A DNA stretch of 64,000 nucleotides. Source: Flagellimonas_A sp039592695 (GTDB lineage: Bacteria; Bacteroidota; Bacteroidia; Flavobacteriales; Flavobacteriaceae). The DNA lies in assembly GCF_039592695.1 (NCBI RefSeq), contig NZ_JBBUTK010000001.1, positions 372,001-436,000 of the forward strand. The letters are read 5' to 3'. Shown piece after piece: positions 17,017-26,069 of the stretch. Each line of letters opens with the position of its first letter. The stretch's first letter is position 1. The notes under the pieces were generated by a model, which searched no databases, was not told where the DNA came from, and saw nothing but the letters and a program-made list of their open reading frames with translations. The position numbers and the translations under genes are program-made.

Positions 17017-19218
17017 ATGATGGATTTACAAAACGTAGACTTACATAGCGCGCTAAAAAAATATTTCGGTTTTTCAAAGTTCAAGGGCCTACAAGAAGAG
17101 GTCATCAAGAATGTGTTGAAGGGCAACAACACCTTCGTCATCATGCCTACCGGTGGGGGCAAATCATTGTGCTACCAATTACCGGCCTTGATGACACAAG
17201 GCACAGCTATTGTTGTTTCGCCATTGATTGCACTGATGAAAAATCAGGTCGATGCCATTCGGGGTGTCTCGGCGAATAAAGGTGTGGCCCATGTGTTGAA
17301 CTCGTCGCTTACCAAAACAGAAGTAAAAGAAGTCAGGGATGACCTTACCCATGGGGTTACCAAATTGTTGTATGTGGCGCCGGAATCATTGACCAAAGAA
17401 GAAAATGTAGAACTGCTGCGCACCTTAAAGATATCGTTTGTGGCGATTGATGAAGCCCACTGTATTTCAGAGTGGGGCCATGATTTCAGGCCCGAATACC
17501 GCAATTTGAGGAGTATCATCGACCGGTTGGGAGACGACATACCCATTATTGGGCTCACGGCCACAGCAACCCCAAAGGTACAAGAAGACATTATCAAAAA
17601 CTTGGGTATGGGCGATGCCACAGTTTTCAAGGCATCTTTCAACCGCCCGAATCTTTTTTATGAAGTGCGGCCCAAGACCAAGAATGTTGATGCCGATACA
17701 ATTCGGTTCGTGAAGCAAAACGAGGGTAAATCGGGCATCATCTATTGTTTGAGCCGAAAAAGGGTCGAAGAGTTGGCCCAAGTGCTACAGGTCAACGGCA
17801 TCAGTGCAGTACCCTATCATGCAGGTTTTGATGCCAAGACACGTTCAAAATATCAAGACATGTTCTTGATGGAAGATGTAGATGTCGTTGTGGCTACCAT
17901 TGCGTTCGGAATGGGCATCGACAAACCTGACGTCCGCTATGTCATACATCAAGACATCCCCAAAAGTATCGAAAGTTATTATCAAGAGACGGGCAGGGCA
18001 GGCCGTGATGGCGGTGAAGGCCACTGTTTGGCATTTTATTCTTATAAAGACATCGAAAAACTGGAAAAATTCATGTCTGGCAAGCCTTTGGCCGAACAAG
18101 AAATCGGTAATGCACTTTTGCAAGAAATGGTCGCCTATGCCGAAACCTCGATGTCAAGGCGAAAATTCATCCTACATTATTTTGGGGAGGAATTTGACGA
18201 AGTCAATGGCGAGGGAGCTGATATGGATGACAATGTGCGCAATCCTAAACCAAAACAAGAAGCCAAAGATGAGGTCGCTGCTTTGTTAAAGGTGGTCAAA
18301 GGGACCAACGAAAAATTCAAGACCAAGGAAATCGTAAAGACCCTCGTCGGTCAGACCAATGCCTTGATTTCATCGCATAAGACCGATGAAAAAGATTTTT
18401 TTGGAATCGGGAAAGATAACGATGAACACTATTGGACAGCCTTGATACGGCAAGTCTTGGTAGCTGGACTACTAAAGAAGGAGATTGAACAGTACGGAAT
18501 TCTGCACGTCACGGAAAAAGGAGAAGATTTTTTGAAAACCCCTACTTCTTTTATGATGACCAAAGACCATGTGTATGAACAAGACCAGGACGACAATATC
18601 ATCGTAGCTGCAAAGTCAAATGGTGCTGCAGATGAAAAACTATTGGCACAACTCAAAGATTTGAGAAAACGCGAGGCCAAAAAACACGAGGTTCCACCTT
18701 TTGTTGTATTTCAAGATCCGTCATTGGATGATATGGCACTGAAATACCCGATTACTATGGAAGAGCTGCAAAATGTACACGGGGTAGGCGAGGGCAAAGC
18801 CAAAAAATACGGTAACCCTTTTGTGGCGTTCATCAAAAAGTATGTGGAAGAAAATGATGTGGTACGCCCCGACGATCTTGTGGTCAAGAGCACGGGAGCC
18901 AATTCAGGGTTGAAACTCTACATCATCCAAAATGTGGACAGGAAACTATCTTTGGATGATATCGCGTCTGCCAAGGGAATCGAACTGCCCGATCTCATCA
19001 AAGAAATGGAGCAGATTGTCTTCAGTGGTACCAAACTGGATATTTCGTATTGGATCGATGAGATTCTGGACGAAGACCAACAAGAAGAAATACATGATTA
19101 TTTTCTGGAAGCTGAAAGCGACTCCATCGAAGAGGCCATGGAAGAATTTGATGGCGACTATGAAGATGAAGAACTTCGGTTATACCGTCTTAAGTTTATC
19201 AGTGAGGTGGCCAACTAA
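17017..19218 (+). CDS. recQ: ATP-dependent DNA helicase RecQ
   Basis: A 733-residue 3'-5' helicase for recombination and repair. Walker A MPTGGGKS is at 43-50, DEAH at 145-148, motif VI in the QETGRAGRDGGEG region. RQC and HRDC domains follow; the HRDC is seen at ELQNVHGVGEGKAKKYG. The RQC zinc-binding cysteines of E. coli RecQ are absent: the region SMSRRKFILHYFGEEF...GADMDDN has no Cys. An acidic C-terminal extension ends the protein. A weak promoter (TTTG at 16964, TAATTTTC at 16990) precedes it. Its stop overlaps by four bases the stop of the convergent DUF2752 gene. Confidence 0.95.
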   Translation: MMDLQNVDLHSALKKYFGFSKFKGLQEEVIKNVLKGNNTFVIMPTGGGKSLCYQLPALMTQGTAIVVSPLIALMKNQVDAIRGVSANKGVAHVLNSSLTKTEVKEVRDDLTHGVTKLLYVAPESLTKEENVELLRTLKISFVAIDEAHCISEWGHDFRPEYRNLRSIIDRLGDDIPIIGLTATATPKVQEDIIKNLGMGDATVFKASFNRPNLFYEVRPKTKNVDADTIRFVKQNEGKSGIIYCLSRKRVEELAQVLQVNGISAVPYHAGFDAKTRSKYQDMFLMEDVDVVVATIAFGMGIDKPDVRYVIHQDIPKSIESYYQETGRAGRDGGEGHCLAFYSYKDIEKLEKFMSGKPLAEQEIGNALLQEMVAYAETSMSRRKFILHYFGEEFDEVNGEGADMDDNVRNPKPKQEAKDEVAALLKVVKGTNEKFKTKEIVKTLVGQTNALISSHKTDEKDFFGIGKDNDEHYWTALIRQVLVAGLLKKEIEQYGILHVTEKGEDFLKTPTSFMMTKDHVYEQDQDDNIIVAAKSNGAADEKLLAQLKDLRKREAKKHEVPPFVVFQDPSLDDMALKYPITMEELQNVHGVGEGKAKKYGNPFVAFIKKYVEENDVVRPDDLVVKSTGANSGLKLYIIQNVDRKLSLDDIASAKGIELPDLIKEMEQIVFSGTKLDISYWIDEILDEDQQEEIHDYFLEAESDSIEEAMEEFDGDYEDEELRLYRLKFISEVAN

Positions 19219-19607
19219 GGGGCCAAGTAGTTAAATGGCGATTTATCAATATTTCTTAGAACTGTAAACAACAGCAATACTCCTAGAATAATCAGGGGAG
19301 CTTTTCTCTTTTCCAAAAAACTCTGTTTTGAAGGATTGAATATTTTGATGCCAAAATGTATCGCTACCAGCAGAAGTGTTGGAATAAGCAATAGATTATG
19401 GGAAAAAGCTTCGCCTAGCCTAAGATGAAAAATATCGTGAAGTGCCCTTTGACTCCCACAACCGGTGCAGTAAATCCCTAATCCAGTATAAACTGGGCAT
19501 TTTGGGAAGAAAGTTTCGTATTTCTCAGGACTGAACCAAAAATAAAGGAGTACTGCCAGAAGTGACAGTACCCCAATAGATATGATCTTAATTGTCTTTT
19601 TGGTCAC
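19215..19607 (-). CDS. DUF2752 membrane protein (GTG start)
   Basis: A 130-residue protein with three predicted helices. The DUF2752 signature CPVYTGLGIYCTGCGSQRA is present, including the CxxCGxxR motif. The frame is open to 19670, but the GTG at 19607 overlaps the stop codon of the upstream CD225 gene by one base (TAGTG), a typical translational coupling, so I prefer it. It is the last gene of a four-gene cluster of small membrane proteins. Function unknown. Confidence 0.8.
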   Translation of the reverse strand: MTKKTIKIISIGVLSLLAVLLYFWFSPEKYETFFPKCPVYTGLGIYCTGCGSQRALHDIFHLRLGEAFSHNLLLIPTLLLVAIHFGIKIFNPSKQSFLEKRKAPLIILGVLLLFTVLRNIDKSPFNYLAP

Positions 19608-19888
19608 TAACCTCCCATTGCACCCCCCAACATGGCCAAGCCGCCGAACACAACAATATAGAGGATCCAAAATACCACGCCGATAATCGGCCCAGCTATG
19701 GCCCAGTTCTTGGCCTTTTTTGAAGACTCGATGGCTTTTTCATATTCTCCACGTTCATAGGCCTCATTGACCTTTGAAGCATAGATGATACTGGGTATGC
19801 CCGTTACGATACAGCATAAAACAGTACTTAAAATGGCCCAGACCAAATAATTGTCTGGTTTTGGGGGTTTGTTTGTGTTGTTTTCCAT
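19607..19888 (-). CDS. CD225/dispanin family membrane protein
   Basis: A 93-residue two-helix protein of the CD225 (dispanin, interferon-induced transmembrane-like) family. Family pattern: NYLVWAILSTVLCCIVTGIPSI followed by SKVNEAYERGEYEKAIESSKKAKNWAI and a second helix. The N-terminus is Pro and Asn rich. Bacterial members have no defined function; eukaryotic relatives alter membrane curvature and fusion. It lies 9 bases after the CCC-motif gene and is coupled to the DUF2752 gene. Confidence 0.85.
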   Translation of the reverse strand: MENNTNKPPKPDNYLVWAILSTVLCCIVTGIPSIIYASKVNEAYERGEYEKAIESSKKAKNWAIAGPIIGVVFWILYIVVFGGLAMLGGAMGG

Positions 19889-19897
19889 AAAAATAGT

Positions 19898-20230
19898 TTA
19901 TTGTTCTACTCCGTACTGTTCCATCATTTCATTGACCTTCTCCATGTAGCCTTCCCAGCCACCCATTTGATTGATTGAGTATATGGTATAAATAAAGTAC
20001 AGTAAACCTATTACCATGCCAATTATCGCCAAGATTTTCGCTGTTTTTAAGGTACTTGCGTTAGAATACCCATCTGGATTTGCCATTAATTTTTTCTCAT
20101 CCCCTCTCACCAAAAAGAAAGCGATTGTTGCCATGATCAATCCCGGTACACCACCAAAGCAGCAACATATAAATGAGAGAATGGCTAAGACAATGGCAAT
20201 GGTAACATTGGGTAATTTTTGTTGTTCCAT
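19898..20230 (-). CDS. CCC-motif membrane protein
   Basis: A 110-residue two-helix protein with the ICCCFGG motif at the end of its first helix, a cytoplasmic loop (RGDEKKLMANPDGYSNASTLKTAKI) and a second helix. This matches the Bacteroidota proteins called CCC-motif membrane proteins, distant relatives of CD225. The triple Cys would be a plausible acylation site, as in IFITM proteins; that is inference. Ten bases separate it from the upstream DUF2752 gene. Confidence 0.75.
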   Translation of the reverse strand: MEQQKLPNVTIAIVLAILSFICCCFGGVPGLIMATIAFFLVRGDEKKLMANPDGYSNASTLKTAKILAIIGMVIGLLYFIYTIYSINQMGGWEGYMEKVNEMMEQYGVEQ

Positions 20231-20240
20231 GATTTAAAGT

Positions 20241-20552
20241 TTATTGTAAAAGTTTGTAAAAGAAATTGATTAGTATGGTGGCCACACTGGCTATGCTTAA
20301 AGCGATAATGATTTGGTTGGCATACTTGGTGGAATACAGTTTGTTAAAAAGTAGAAAACCCGCAAGAAAAATCAGAAAATAAATCGCAGGAAATATCTTA
20401 AAGGCAGCAATGAACTCCCCATTGATGAGATGAACAATAGACCTCTGGATACCACAGCCCGGACAATCAAATCCTGTTAGCTGTTTGTTCACGCATGGCA
20501 TCATGTAATATTCTTTGGTCGATGACAAAACGATGGTCTGGAAGATATTCAT
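20241..20552 (-). CDS. DUF2752 membrane protein, first copy in cluster
   Basis: A 103-residue protein with the DUF2752 signature FDCPGCGIQRSIVHLINGEF (CPxCGxxR) and two following helices. Paralogue of the protein at 19215-19607. First gene of the cluster on the minus strand. It is read divergently from the Smr gene, whose start is 72 bases away. Confidence 0.82.
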   Translation of the reverse strand: MNIFQTIVLSSTKEYYMMPCVNKQLTGFDCPGCGIQRSIVHLINGEFIAAFKIFPAIYFLIFLAGFLLFNKLYSTKYANQIIIALSIASVATILINFFYKLLQ

Positions 20553-20586
20553 CAGATTTGATGCTTTACGGGGTTGAAAATACCAT

Positions 20587-20594
20587 TATTTTTG
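20587..20594 (+). promoter_or_regulatory. -7 element of the Smr gene
   Basis: TATTTTTG, a perfect TANNTTTG match, 30 bases before the ATG at 20625. It lies after the first in-frame start codon (20574), which rules that start out. Confidence 0.45.
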
Positions 20595-20624
20595 ATTTTG
20601 TTCACAAAAACCCATAAAAAATCG

Positions 20625-21164
20625 ATGGAATTCAAAGTAGGGGACAAAGTAGCGGTGCTTGATGATGTCATTGAAGGAATCGTAGAATCGATTAAGGGTA
20701 CAGACATTACAATTGTTGACCAAGAGGGCTTCCCGATGCAATACGACGCTTCGCAACTGGTCAAACTAGGCAAAAGTTTACGGGTGACCAATCACGAAGT
20801 GGCGCAAGTGAAATCTGAAAAAGAAGTGCCCAGAAGAAAAAAGAATGTCATTTCCAAAAAGAAGGAGCGAAACGCACCAAAAATGGAAGTGGATCTTCAC
20901 ATTTCAAAATTGACCAAATCAACACGGGGCATGACCAATTTTGACATGCTCAACCTTCAGCTAGATACCGCCAAACGACAACTGGAGTTTGCCATGAGAA
21001 AGCGCATCCAAAAAGTGGTGTTCATTCACGGGGTAGGTGAGGGAGTACTAAAAGAAGAGCTTAAATATTTGTTCAAAAAATATGACAATGTGAAGTTTTA
21101 TGATGCAGAATACCAAAAATATGGTTTGGGAGCCACCGAGGTCTATATTTTTCAGAATCTTTAG
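20625..21164 (+). CDS. Smr domain protein
   Basis: A 179-residue protein with an N-terminal beta domain (VGDKVAVLDDVIEGIVESIKG), a basic linker (PRRKKNVISKKKERN) and a C-terminal Smr domain with VDLHISKL and VVFIHGVGEGVL, the motifs of a MutS2-type endonuclease domain. It lacks the MutS2 ATPase, so it is a stand-alone Smr protein. RNA or DNA cleavage is plausible; recent work on Smr domains points to ribosome rescue as well as DNA. Its stop overlaps that of the convergent lipoprotein gene by four bases. Confidence 0.85.
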   Translation: MEFKVGDKVAVLDDVIEGIVESIKGTDITIVDQEGFPMQYDASQLVKLGKSLRVTNHEVAQVKSEKEVPRRKKNVISKKKERNAPKMEVDLHISKLTKSTRGMTNFDMLNLQLDTAKRQLEFAMRKRIQKVVFIHGVGEGVLKEELKYLFKKYDNVKFYDAEYQKYGLGATEVYIFQNL

Positions 21165-21682
21165 TTTTGGGGTATAGCAATTGTTATTTCACCGAATTCG
21201 TTGATGCTTAAATCGGTGATACGTTCACCTTGGTCATTGACCAATGAAATTTCTGATAATGTCAAGGTGTGTTCAAATGCAGTGCCGTCGGCGGTAGATT
21301 TGGTCTCAATGGTAAGAATGCCATCTTCAGCCTCCACTTCTTCAATTACTGTAGGCGAAACAGGTGGAAAAGCATCACAAAAATAATTGCTGGGCACATC
21401 ATCGTTGAAAATTCGATAGACGAGCTGCGATTGGCTCGGTATAGAACTAGTTTGGGATGTTATTGTAGTATCACCAACAGTGCCATCATCCAAAAGACCA
21501 TTTTGAAGGGTCAGAATTAACGCTTCCGTGCCGTTTCTCTTGAAAAAAATTTGTGTGTCTTCGGCAACTGTTCCACAGTTCTCAACAGCGACACTGTCAA
21601 AATCAATGGCCTCAATTTCCAAATCCCCATCACTGCAAGAAGCAACAAAGGCCAATACCAAAACAGTAGCAATCTTTCTCAT
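21161..21682 (-). CDS. Lipoprotein of unknown function
   Basis: A 173-residue lipoprotein: the lipobox is FVASC at residues 12-16, followed by an acidic stretch SDGDLEIEAIDFD. The rest looks beta-rich with two further Cys (VENCGTV, NYFCDAF) that may form a disulfide. I recognise no family. A perfect -7 element (21690-21697) ends seven bases before the ATG, so the message is almost leaderless. Confidence 0.75.
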   Translation of the reverse strand: MRKIATVLVLAFVASCSDGDLEIEAIDFDSVAVENCGTVAEDTQIFFKRNGTEALILTLQNGLLDDGTVGDTTITSQTSSIPSQSQLVYRIFNDDVPSNYFCDAFPPVSPTVIEEVEAEDGILTIETKSTADGTAFEHTLTLSEISLVNDQGERITDLSINEFGEITIAIPQN

Positions 21683-21689
21683 GGGTTAC

Positions 21690-21697
21690 AAAACTAA
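21690..21697 (-). promoter_or_regulatory. -7 element close to the lipoprotein start
   Basis: TAGTTTTG on the minus strand, perfect TANNTTTG, only seven bases upstream of the ATG at 21682. Confidence 0.45.
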
Positions 21698-21734
21698 ACG
21701 CATTTGCGAGAATAATCGAATCGATTTAAGAATC

Positions 21735-21765
21735 TTTTACAAAACTATTTTTAATCCTATTTTTG
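21735..21765 (+). promoter_or_regulatory. Promoter of the cysteine desulfurase gene
   Basis: TTTT at 21735-21738, 19 bases, TATTTTTG at 21758-21765. The predicted start site near 21770 excludes the upstream in-frame start at 21763 and supports ATG 21793. Confidence 0.5.
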
Positions 21766-21792
21766 GCCTTCTCAAACGATGTAGCTTTTTTT

Positions 21793-22941
21793 ATGCAGAA
21801 AGTATATCTTGATAATGCTGCCACCACACAGGTTCGTGATGAGGTGATTGCCAAAATGCAGGAAGCCCTTGCCAATTTCTATGGCAACCCCTCTTCTACG
21901 CATAGTTTTGGGCGCACCGCCAAGACAACAATTGAGAAGGCCCGTAAAACCATTGCCAGTTATATCAACGCAAAACCTGCTGAGATCATTTTCACTTCAG
22001 GTGGTACCGAGGCAGATAACATGATATTGCGCTGTGCCGTCCGCGATTTGGGCGTTCAGACCATCATCACCTCAAAGATTGAGCACCATGCCGTGCTGCA
22101 TACCGCTGAAGAGCTTGAAAAAGAATATGGCATCAAGCTTTGGTTCGTTGATTTGGATGGGGATGGAAATATTAACATGAACCATTTGAGGGCATTGCTC
22201 CAAAAAGATAGTTCGAAAAAACTGGTCAGCTTGATGCACGTCAACAACGAAGTGGGCAACTTGATGGATATTGATACAGTGGCCAAAATCTGTAAAGAAC
22301 ACGGAACACTTTTTCACTCTGATACGGTGCAGTCCGTAGGCCATTATGAATGGGATTTAGAAAAAACCCCTATTGATTTTTTGACTGCCGCCGCCCATAA
22401 ATTTCACGGGCCCAAGGGCATTGGTTTTGCCTATTTACGAAAGAATACCGGTTTAAAGCCTTTGATCGTGGGTGGATCCCAAGAACGCGGTTTTCGGGCG
22501 GGTACTGAACCGTTTCATAATATTGTGGGCCTTGAGGAAGCTTTTGTCGCGGCCTATGACAATTTAGAGCAGGAACGAAAGTATGTTGAAGGGCTCAAAA
22601 GGTATTTTATACAACGAATCGCAAATGTGCTTCCAGGAGTAAAGTTCAATGGTCTTTCTGGGGATTTGGAAAAAAGCACCTACACCTTGGTGAACGTCTG
22701 TCTACCGTTTGATAAGGAAAAATCGATGATGCTCTTGTTTCATTTGGATTTAAAGGGAATCGCCTGTTCAAAAGGAAGCGCCTGTCAATCGGGAAGCCAA
22801 ATGGGATCCCATGTACTTACCGAAATCTGCAGTGATGAAGATTTGGAAAAACCCTCAATTCGATTTTCATTCTCAAAATACAACACCAAGCAAGAGCTGG
22901 ATTACGTCATCGGCGTGCTCAAGGAGTTTTCAGACAATTAA
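21793..22941 (+). CDS. Cysteine desulfurase family protein
   Basis: A 382-residue PLP enzyme of the NifS/IscS type that takes sulfur from cysteine for Fe-S clusters and thiolated tRNA. N-terminal YLDNAATTQV, the PLP Lys in AAAHKFHGPKGIGF, and the sulfur-accepting Cys in CSKGSACQSGS are present. No iscU, iscR or suf genes are adjacent, so I do not assign a subtype. The ATG at 21793 gives the canonical N-terminus (MQKVYLDNAATT). Confidence 0.92.
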   Translation: MQKVYLDNAATTQVRDEVIAKMQEALANFYGNPSSTHSFGRTAKTTIEKARKTIASYINAKPAEIIFTSGGTEADNMILRCAVRDLGVQTIITSKIEHHAVLHTAEELEKEYGIKLWFVDLDGDGNINMNHLRALLQKDSSKKLVSLMHVNNEVGNLMDIDTVAKICKEHGTLFHSDTVQSVGHYEWDLEKTPIDFLTAAAHKFHGPKGIGFAYLRKNTGLKPLIVGGSQERGFRAGTEPFHNIVGLEEAFVAAYDNLEQERKYVEGLKRYFIQRIANVLPGVKFNGLSGDLEKSTYTLVNVCLPFDKEKSMMLLFHLDLKGIACSKGSACQSGSQMGSHVLTEICSDEDLEKPSIRFSFSKYNTKQELDYVIGVLKEFSDN

Positions 22942-23591
22942 GATTGCTTCCTTTTGCGTTTCTTTTCTCTATCGTAGGGAAATTTTCTAGTGGCTTTTTT
23001 CATCATCTTGTCGATGAGTTCCATGGTGTTTTTGCCTGTCTTTTTGGTGATGTTGTTTTCATAGCGCCACAACAGCTTGCCCGTTTGCCCATCACTTACC
23101 TTGATGCCGATACGCCCATAGTTGGCCTCGCCACTAAAAAAATCGAGAATGTTGAAATCAGTGGGCACCCCCTTTGATAACAAAATGTTCAGGTCAAGAT
23201 TGCCGCTGATGATTCCGTCAACGCCTAAGATATCAGAAAGTTCCTTGACGGTATAAACATCGATATTGTCGTAGTTGATATTGTTTTTCAACAAAAGGGC
23301 GTTGGTGTTCTCGGTGTTTTGAAACTCTACGTTGAATTTTTTTCGTTTTTTTCTCCTTGAAAAATAACTCTCCAGAGCGTCTTGAACTGCATAGCCTTCT
23401 CTTTCAGCCAACTCTTTCACCTCGTTTTGCGATTGGCCAGAATCGAGTTTTAACTGGGTGATGAATGGCACAATGGCCAAGACTTCATGTTCTTCGCTCA
23501 ATTCATCAAATCGCGGACTTTCATAGATGTCTTTCTGCGCTTGAAGAAACGTGCCTGTAAGAAAAAAAAGTATTAATAAATATTGTTTCAT
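22938..23591 (-). CDS. Secreted protein of unknown function
   Basis: A 217-residue exported protein with a signal peptide ending near LQAQ. It has a hydrophobic region around ILGVDGIISGNL and then IGIKVSDGQTGKLLWRYENN, which resembles GNA1162- or CsgG-like periplasmic assembly proteins; this is a weak likeness. The C-terminus is strikingly basic (REKKRKRKQS). It follows the TonB receptor gene after six bases and is probably co-expressed with it. Its stop overlaps the convergent cysteine desulfurase stop by four bases. Confidence 0.7.
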   Translation of the reverse strand: MKQYLLILFFLTGTFLQAQKDIYESPRFDELSEEHEVLAIVPFITQLKLDSGQSQNEVKELAEREGYAVQDALESYFSRRKKRKKFNVEFQNTENTNALLLKNNINYDNIDVYTVKELSDILGVDGIISGNLDLNILLSKGVPTDFNILDFFSGEANYGRIGIKVSDGQTGKLLWRYENNITKKTGKNTMELIDKMMKKATRKFPYDREKKRKRKQS

Positions 23592-23597
23592 TCCACT

Positions 23598-26066
23598 TTA
23601 AAATCTCATATTCAATTTTAGGTTCAAAACCCTAGAGGTCAAAAAATTGGGTACCGCAAACTGGTTTTGGCTGTCTACATCACGTACCCAAGTATTGGTT
23701 ATGGAGTTTTGGTTGTTAAAAAGGTTGAATATTTCAAAACCTATACTGAGTTCTTTCGTTTTATGCAACCAGTGCCCTTCAGGATAGGTCTTTTTTCTGT
23801 CGGCAAAAATATAGGAAATTCCAAGATCTACACGCCGATAGTCTCTTAATCTATTCTGAAAATCGTATGGATCGGCATAGCTTGGCGACCCGCCCGGCAC
23901 CCCAGTGTTGTACACAAGGTTCATGTACAGTTTCAAATCGGGTATGGTCGCCACATAATCTTGAAAAAGTACGGCGAGCTTCAGGCGCTGATCTGTTGGT
24001 CGAGAAATATAGCCGCGGTTCTCACTGTTTTCCTCCGTTCTCAAGTAGCCCAAACTGACCCATGACTCAGCTCCCGGCACGAAAGTGCCGTTCAATCTGA
24101 AATCGATGCCATAAACATAGGCTTTGGCATTGTTGTTTGCCACATAGCGTATTCTGACATCTTCAACGGTATAGGTATTTACGTTGGTCAAATTTTTATA
24201 ATAGGCTTCACTGGTCAGCCTGAAAGGGCGGTTCCATAGCGTAAAGCTGTATTCGTTGCCCAAGATGTAATGGATTGACCTTTGTGCCTCAACCTGTGGA
24301 TTTATTGCTCCACTGCTGTTACGAAGTTCGCGGTACAATGGGGGCTGCTGATAGCTTCCCACGGCAAACCGGAACAGCAAGTCTTTTTTCCAATCTGGTT
24401 TTATGGCAAATTGAACCCTTGGGCTGAACAAAAATTGACTGTTTGTTTCAAATCCTTCCCCAGAAAGCGACCAGAATTGTGCACGCAGGCCCGCATTGTA
24501 ATATATTTCATGAATGCCCCATTGTGTCTGGCGCCCGAATTGAAAATATGCCGACAACCGATCGGTCTTTGTAAAATTAGTTGCCCTTGCACCCTCAAAA
24601 GGTACAAGGTCTCCTTCGAACGGCTCTTCAGGTTGGTTGTTGATAAAGCCAGCATTTGGTGGACGAACAAAAAACCCAGCAGAATCCAGAAAAGTGGCCT
24701 CGCGTAATTGGTCGCGAACATCTTCATGGCTATAACGAATGCCCCACTCCAATAACTTTCCGTTGTGTGAATGTTTCCCTTGGTGGGTGAGATTTAATAT
24801 CAGCACATCCAATTCATTGCGGGCACGACTGATCTCTGAGCCCAGTCCTCTCGAATTGGTGACCTCTCCAAGGTTTTCATTTCCTAAATTGGTTTCCACC
24901 TCACCAAGTTCATACGAGGCTATGATGTCTGAAAACTCCTCTTCAATGGCATGGTAAACAGAAGAAGTGAGACTTAAAAGGGTTTCATCGTTGGGTCGGT
25001 AATCTCCTTTAACAGCCACGGATTGGGTTTCGTATCGATTGTTCTCATTGCCTTCGTATGCTACCAATAGTGCACGCGGTGCTGTAATGGTACCAAAATT
25101 GGTCTGTCGGTTCAAAGGTTGGTTTTCATAATCGTTGATAGAGTAGGTGCCCAAAAGGTTGAACCGAATTTTTTCAGAAAGTTGATAGGTCAGATAGCTC
25201 TGGGCATCAAAAAAGCTGGGTTTGACATTGGTCTGGGTCTGTTGGCTGTTGACAAAAAGAGCATTGGTACGGTACCTGATTCCTGTAAGGCTGGTAAAAT
25301 TTTTTTCTTTGGAAAGGGACTGCAGAGTCGCACCGGCACCCAAAAGACTGCCTTCAACCTGCAACCCGAACGAAGTCGGGGTTTTGTAGCCAATATCGAG
25401 CACCGAGGATAGTTTATCGCCGTATTTGGCTTGAAATCCCCCCGCGGAAAAATCTAATTTTTCGACCATGGTGCTGTTCACGAAACTGAGTCCTTCTTGT
25501 TGGGCTGAACGCACCAAGAAAGGTCGATAGACTTCAATACCGTTGACATACACCAAGTTTTCATCAAAATTGCCACCGCGCACATTGTATTGGGTACTGA
25601 GCTCGTTGTTGAATGACACGCCGGGCAACAGTTTCAGTACATTTTCGACCCCAGCATTCGCACCAGGTATTTTGCGAACCAGTTCTGGGGCGATCGTAAT
25701 GATTCCCTCTACACTCTTTTCACCTGTTGCAGCGACTTCAACCCCATCTATCTGTACCGTTTCGGTATCCATGACCGGATTGAACTCAAAAGTCTCATTG
25801 GTATTCAGAATCAGTGCTTGTAGCACGACATCTTTGTGGCCTATATGTGAAAAAATGACAGTGGTCTCTGTGTCGGCAACAAGCTGCAAAAGGTAAAAAC
25901 CGTTCTCATCGGTCGTGGTGCCATCCTCATTGGCTTTCACGTTCACGTTGGGCAAAGGCTGGTCTTGCCCATCCAACACCACGCCGGTCAATGTGGCGGT
26001 CTGCGACCAGCTCGTGTACAGGCAAATTAAAAAGAAAGAAAAGAATATGGTCTTTCTGGGGGCCAC
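23598..26066 (-). CDS. TonB-dependent outer-membrane receptor
   Basis: An 822-residue outer-membrane receptor. After a signal peptide comes a carboxypeptidase-regulatory-like domain (TGVVLDGQDQPLPNVNVKA...TDENGFYLL, residues about 25-105), a plug (NVLKLLPGVSFNN...YNVRGGNFDENLVYVNG) and a beta barrel ending in the usual aromatic residue (LNLKLNMRF). No SusD partner is adjacent, so it is not a typical glycan pair; the substrate is unknown. The M23 gene ends three bases upstream. Confidence 0.92.
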   Translation of the reverse strand: MAPRKTIFFSFFLICLYTSWSQTATLTGVVLDGQDQPLPNVNVKANEDGTTTDENGFYLLQLVADTETTVIFSHIGHKDVVLQALILNTNETFEFNPVMDTETVQIDGVEVAATGEKSVEGIITIAPELVRKIPGANAGVENVLKLLPGVSFNNELSTQYNVRGGNFDENLVYVNGIEVYRPFLVRSAQQEGLSFVNSTMVEKLDFSAGGFQAKYGDKLSSVLDIGYKTPTSFGLQVEGSLLGAGATLQSLSKEKNFTSLTGIRYRTNALFVNSQQTQTNVKPSFFDAQSYLTYQLSEKIRFNLLGTYSINDYENQPLNRQTNFGTITAPRALLVAYEGNENNRYETQSVAVKGDYRPNDETLLSLTSSVYHAIEEEFSDIIASYELGEVETNLGNENLGEVTNSRGLGSEISRARNELDVLILNLTHQGKHSHNGKLLEWGIRYSHEDVRDQLREATFLDSAGFFVRPPNAGFINNQPEEPFEGDLVPFEGARATNFTKTDRLSAYFQFGRQTQWGIHEIYYNAGLRAQFWSLSGEGFETNSQFLFSPRVQFAIKPDWKKDLLFRFAVGSYQQPPLYRELRNSSGAINPQVEAQRSIHYILGNEYSFTLWNRPFRLTSEAYYKNLTNVNTYTVEDVRIRYVANNNAKAYVYGIDFRLNGTFVPGAESWVSLGYLRTEENSENRGYISRPTDQRLKLAVLFQDYVATIPDLKLYMNLVYNTGVPGGSPSYADPYDFQNRLRDYRRVDLGISYIFADRKKTYPEGHWLHKTKELSIGFEIFNLFNNQNSITNTWVRDVDSQNQFAVPNFLTSRVLNLKLNMRF

Positions 26067-26069
26067 CGG

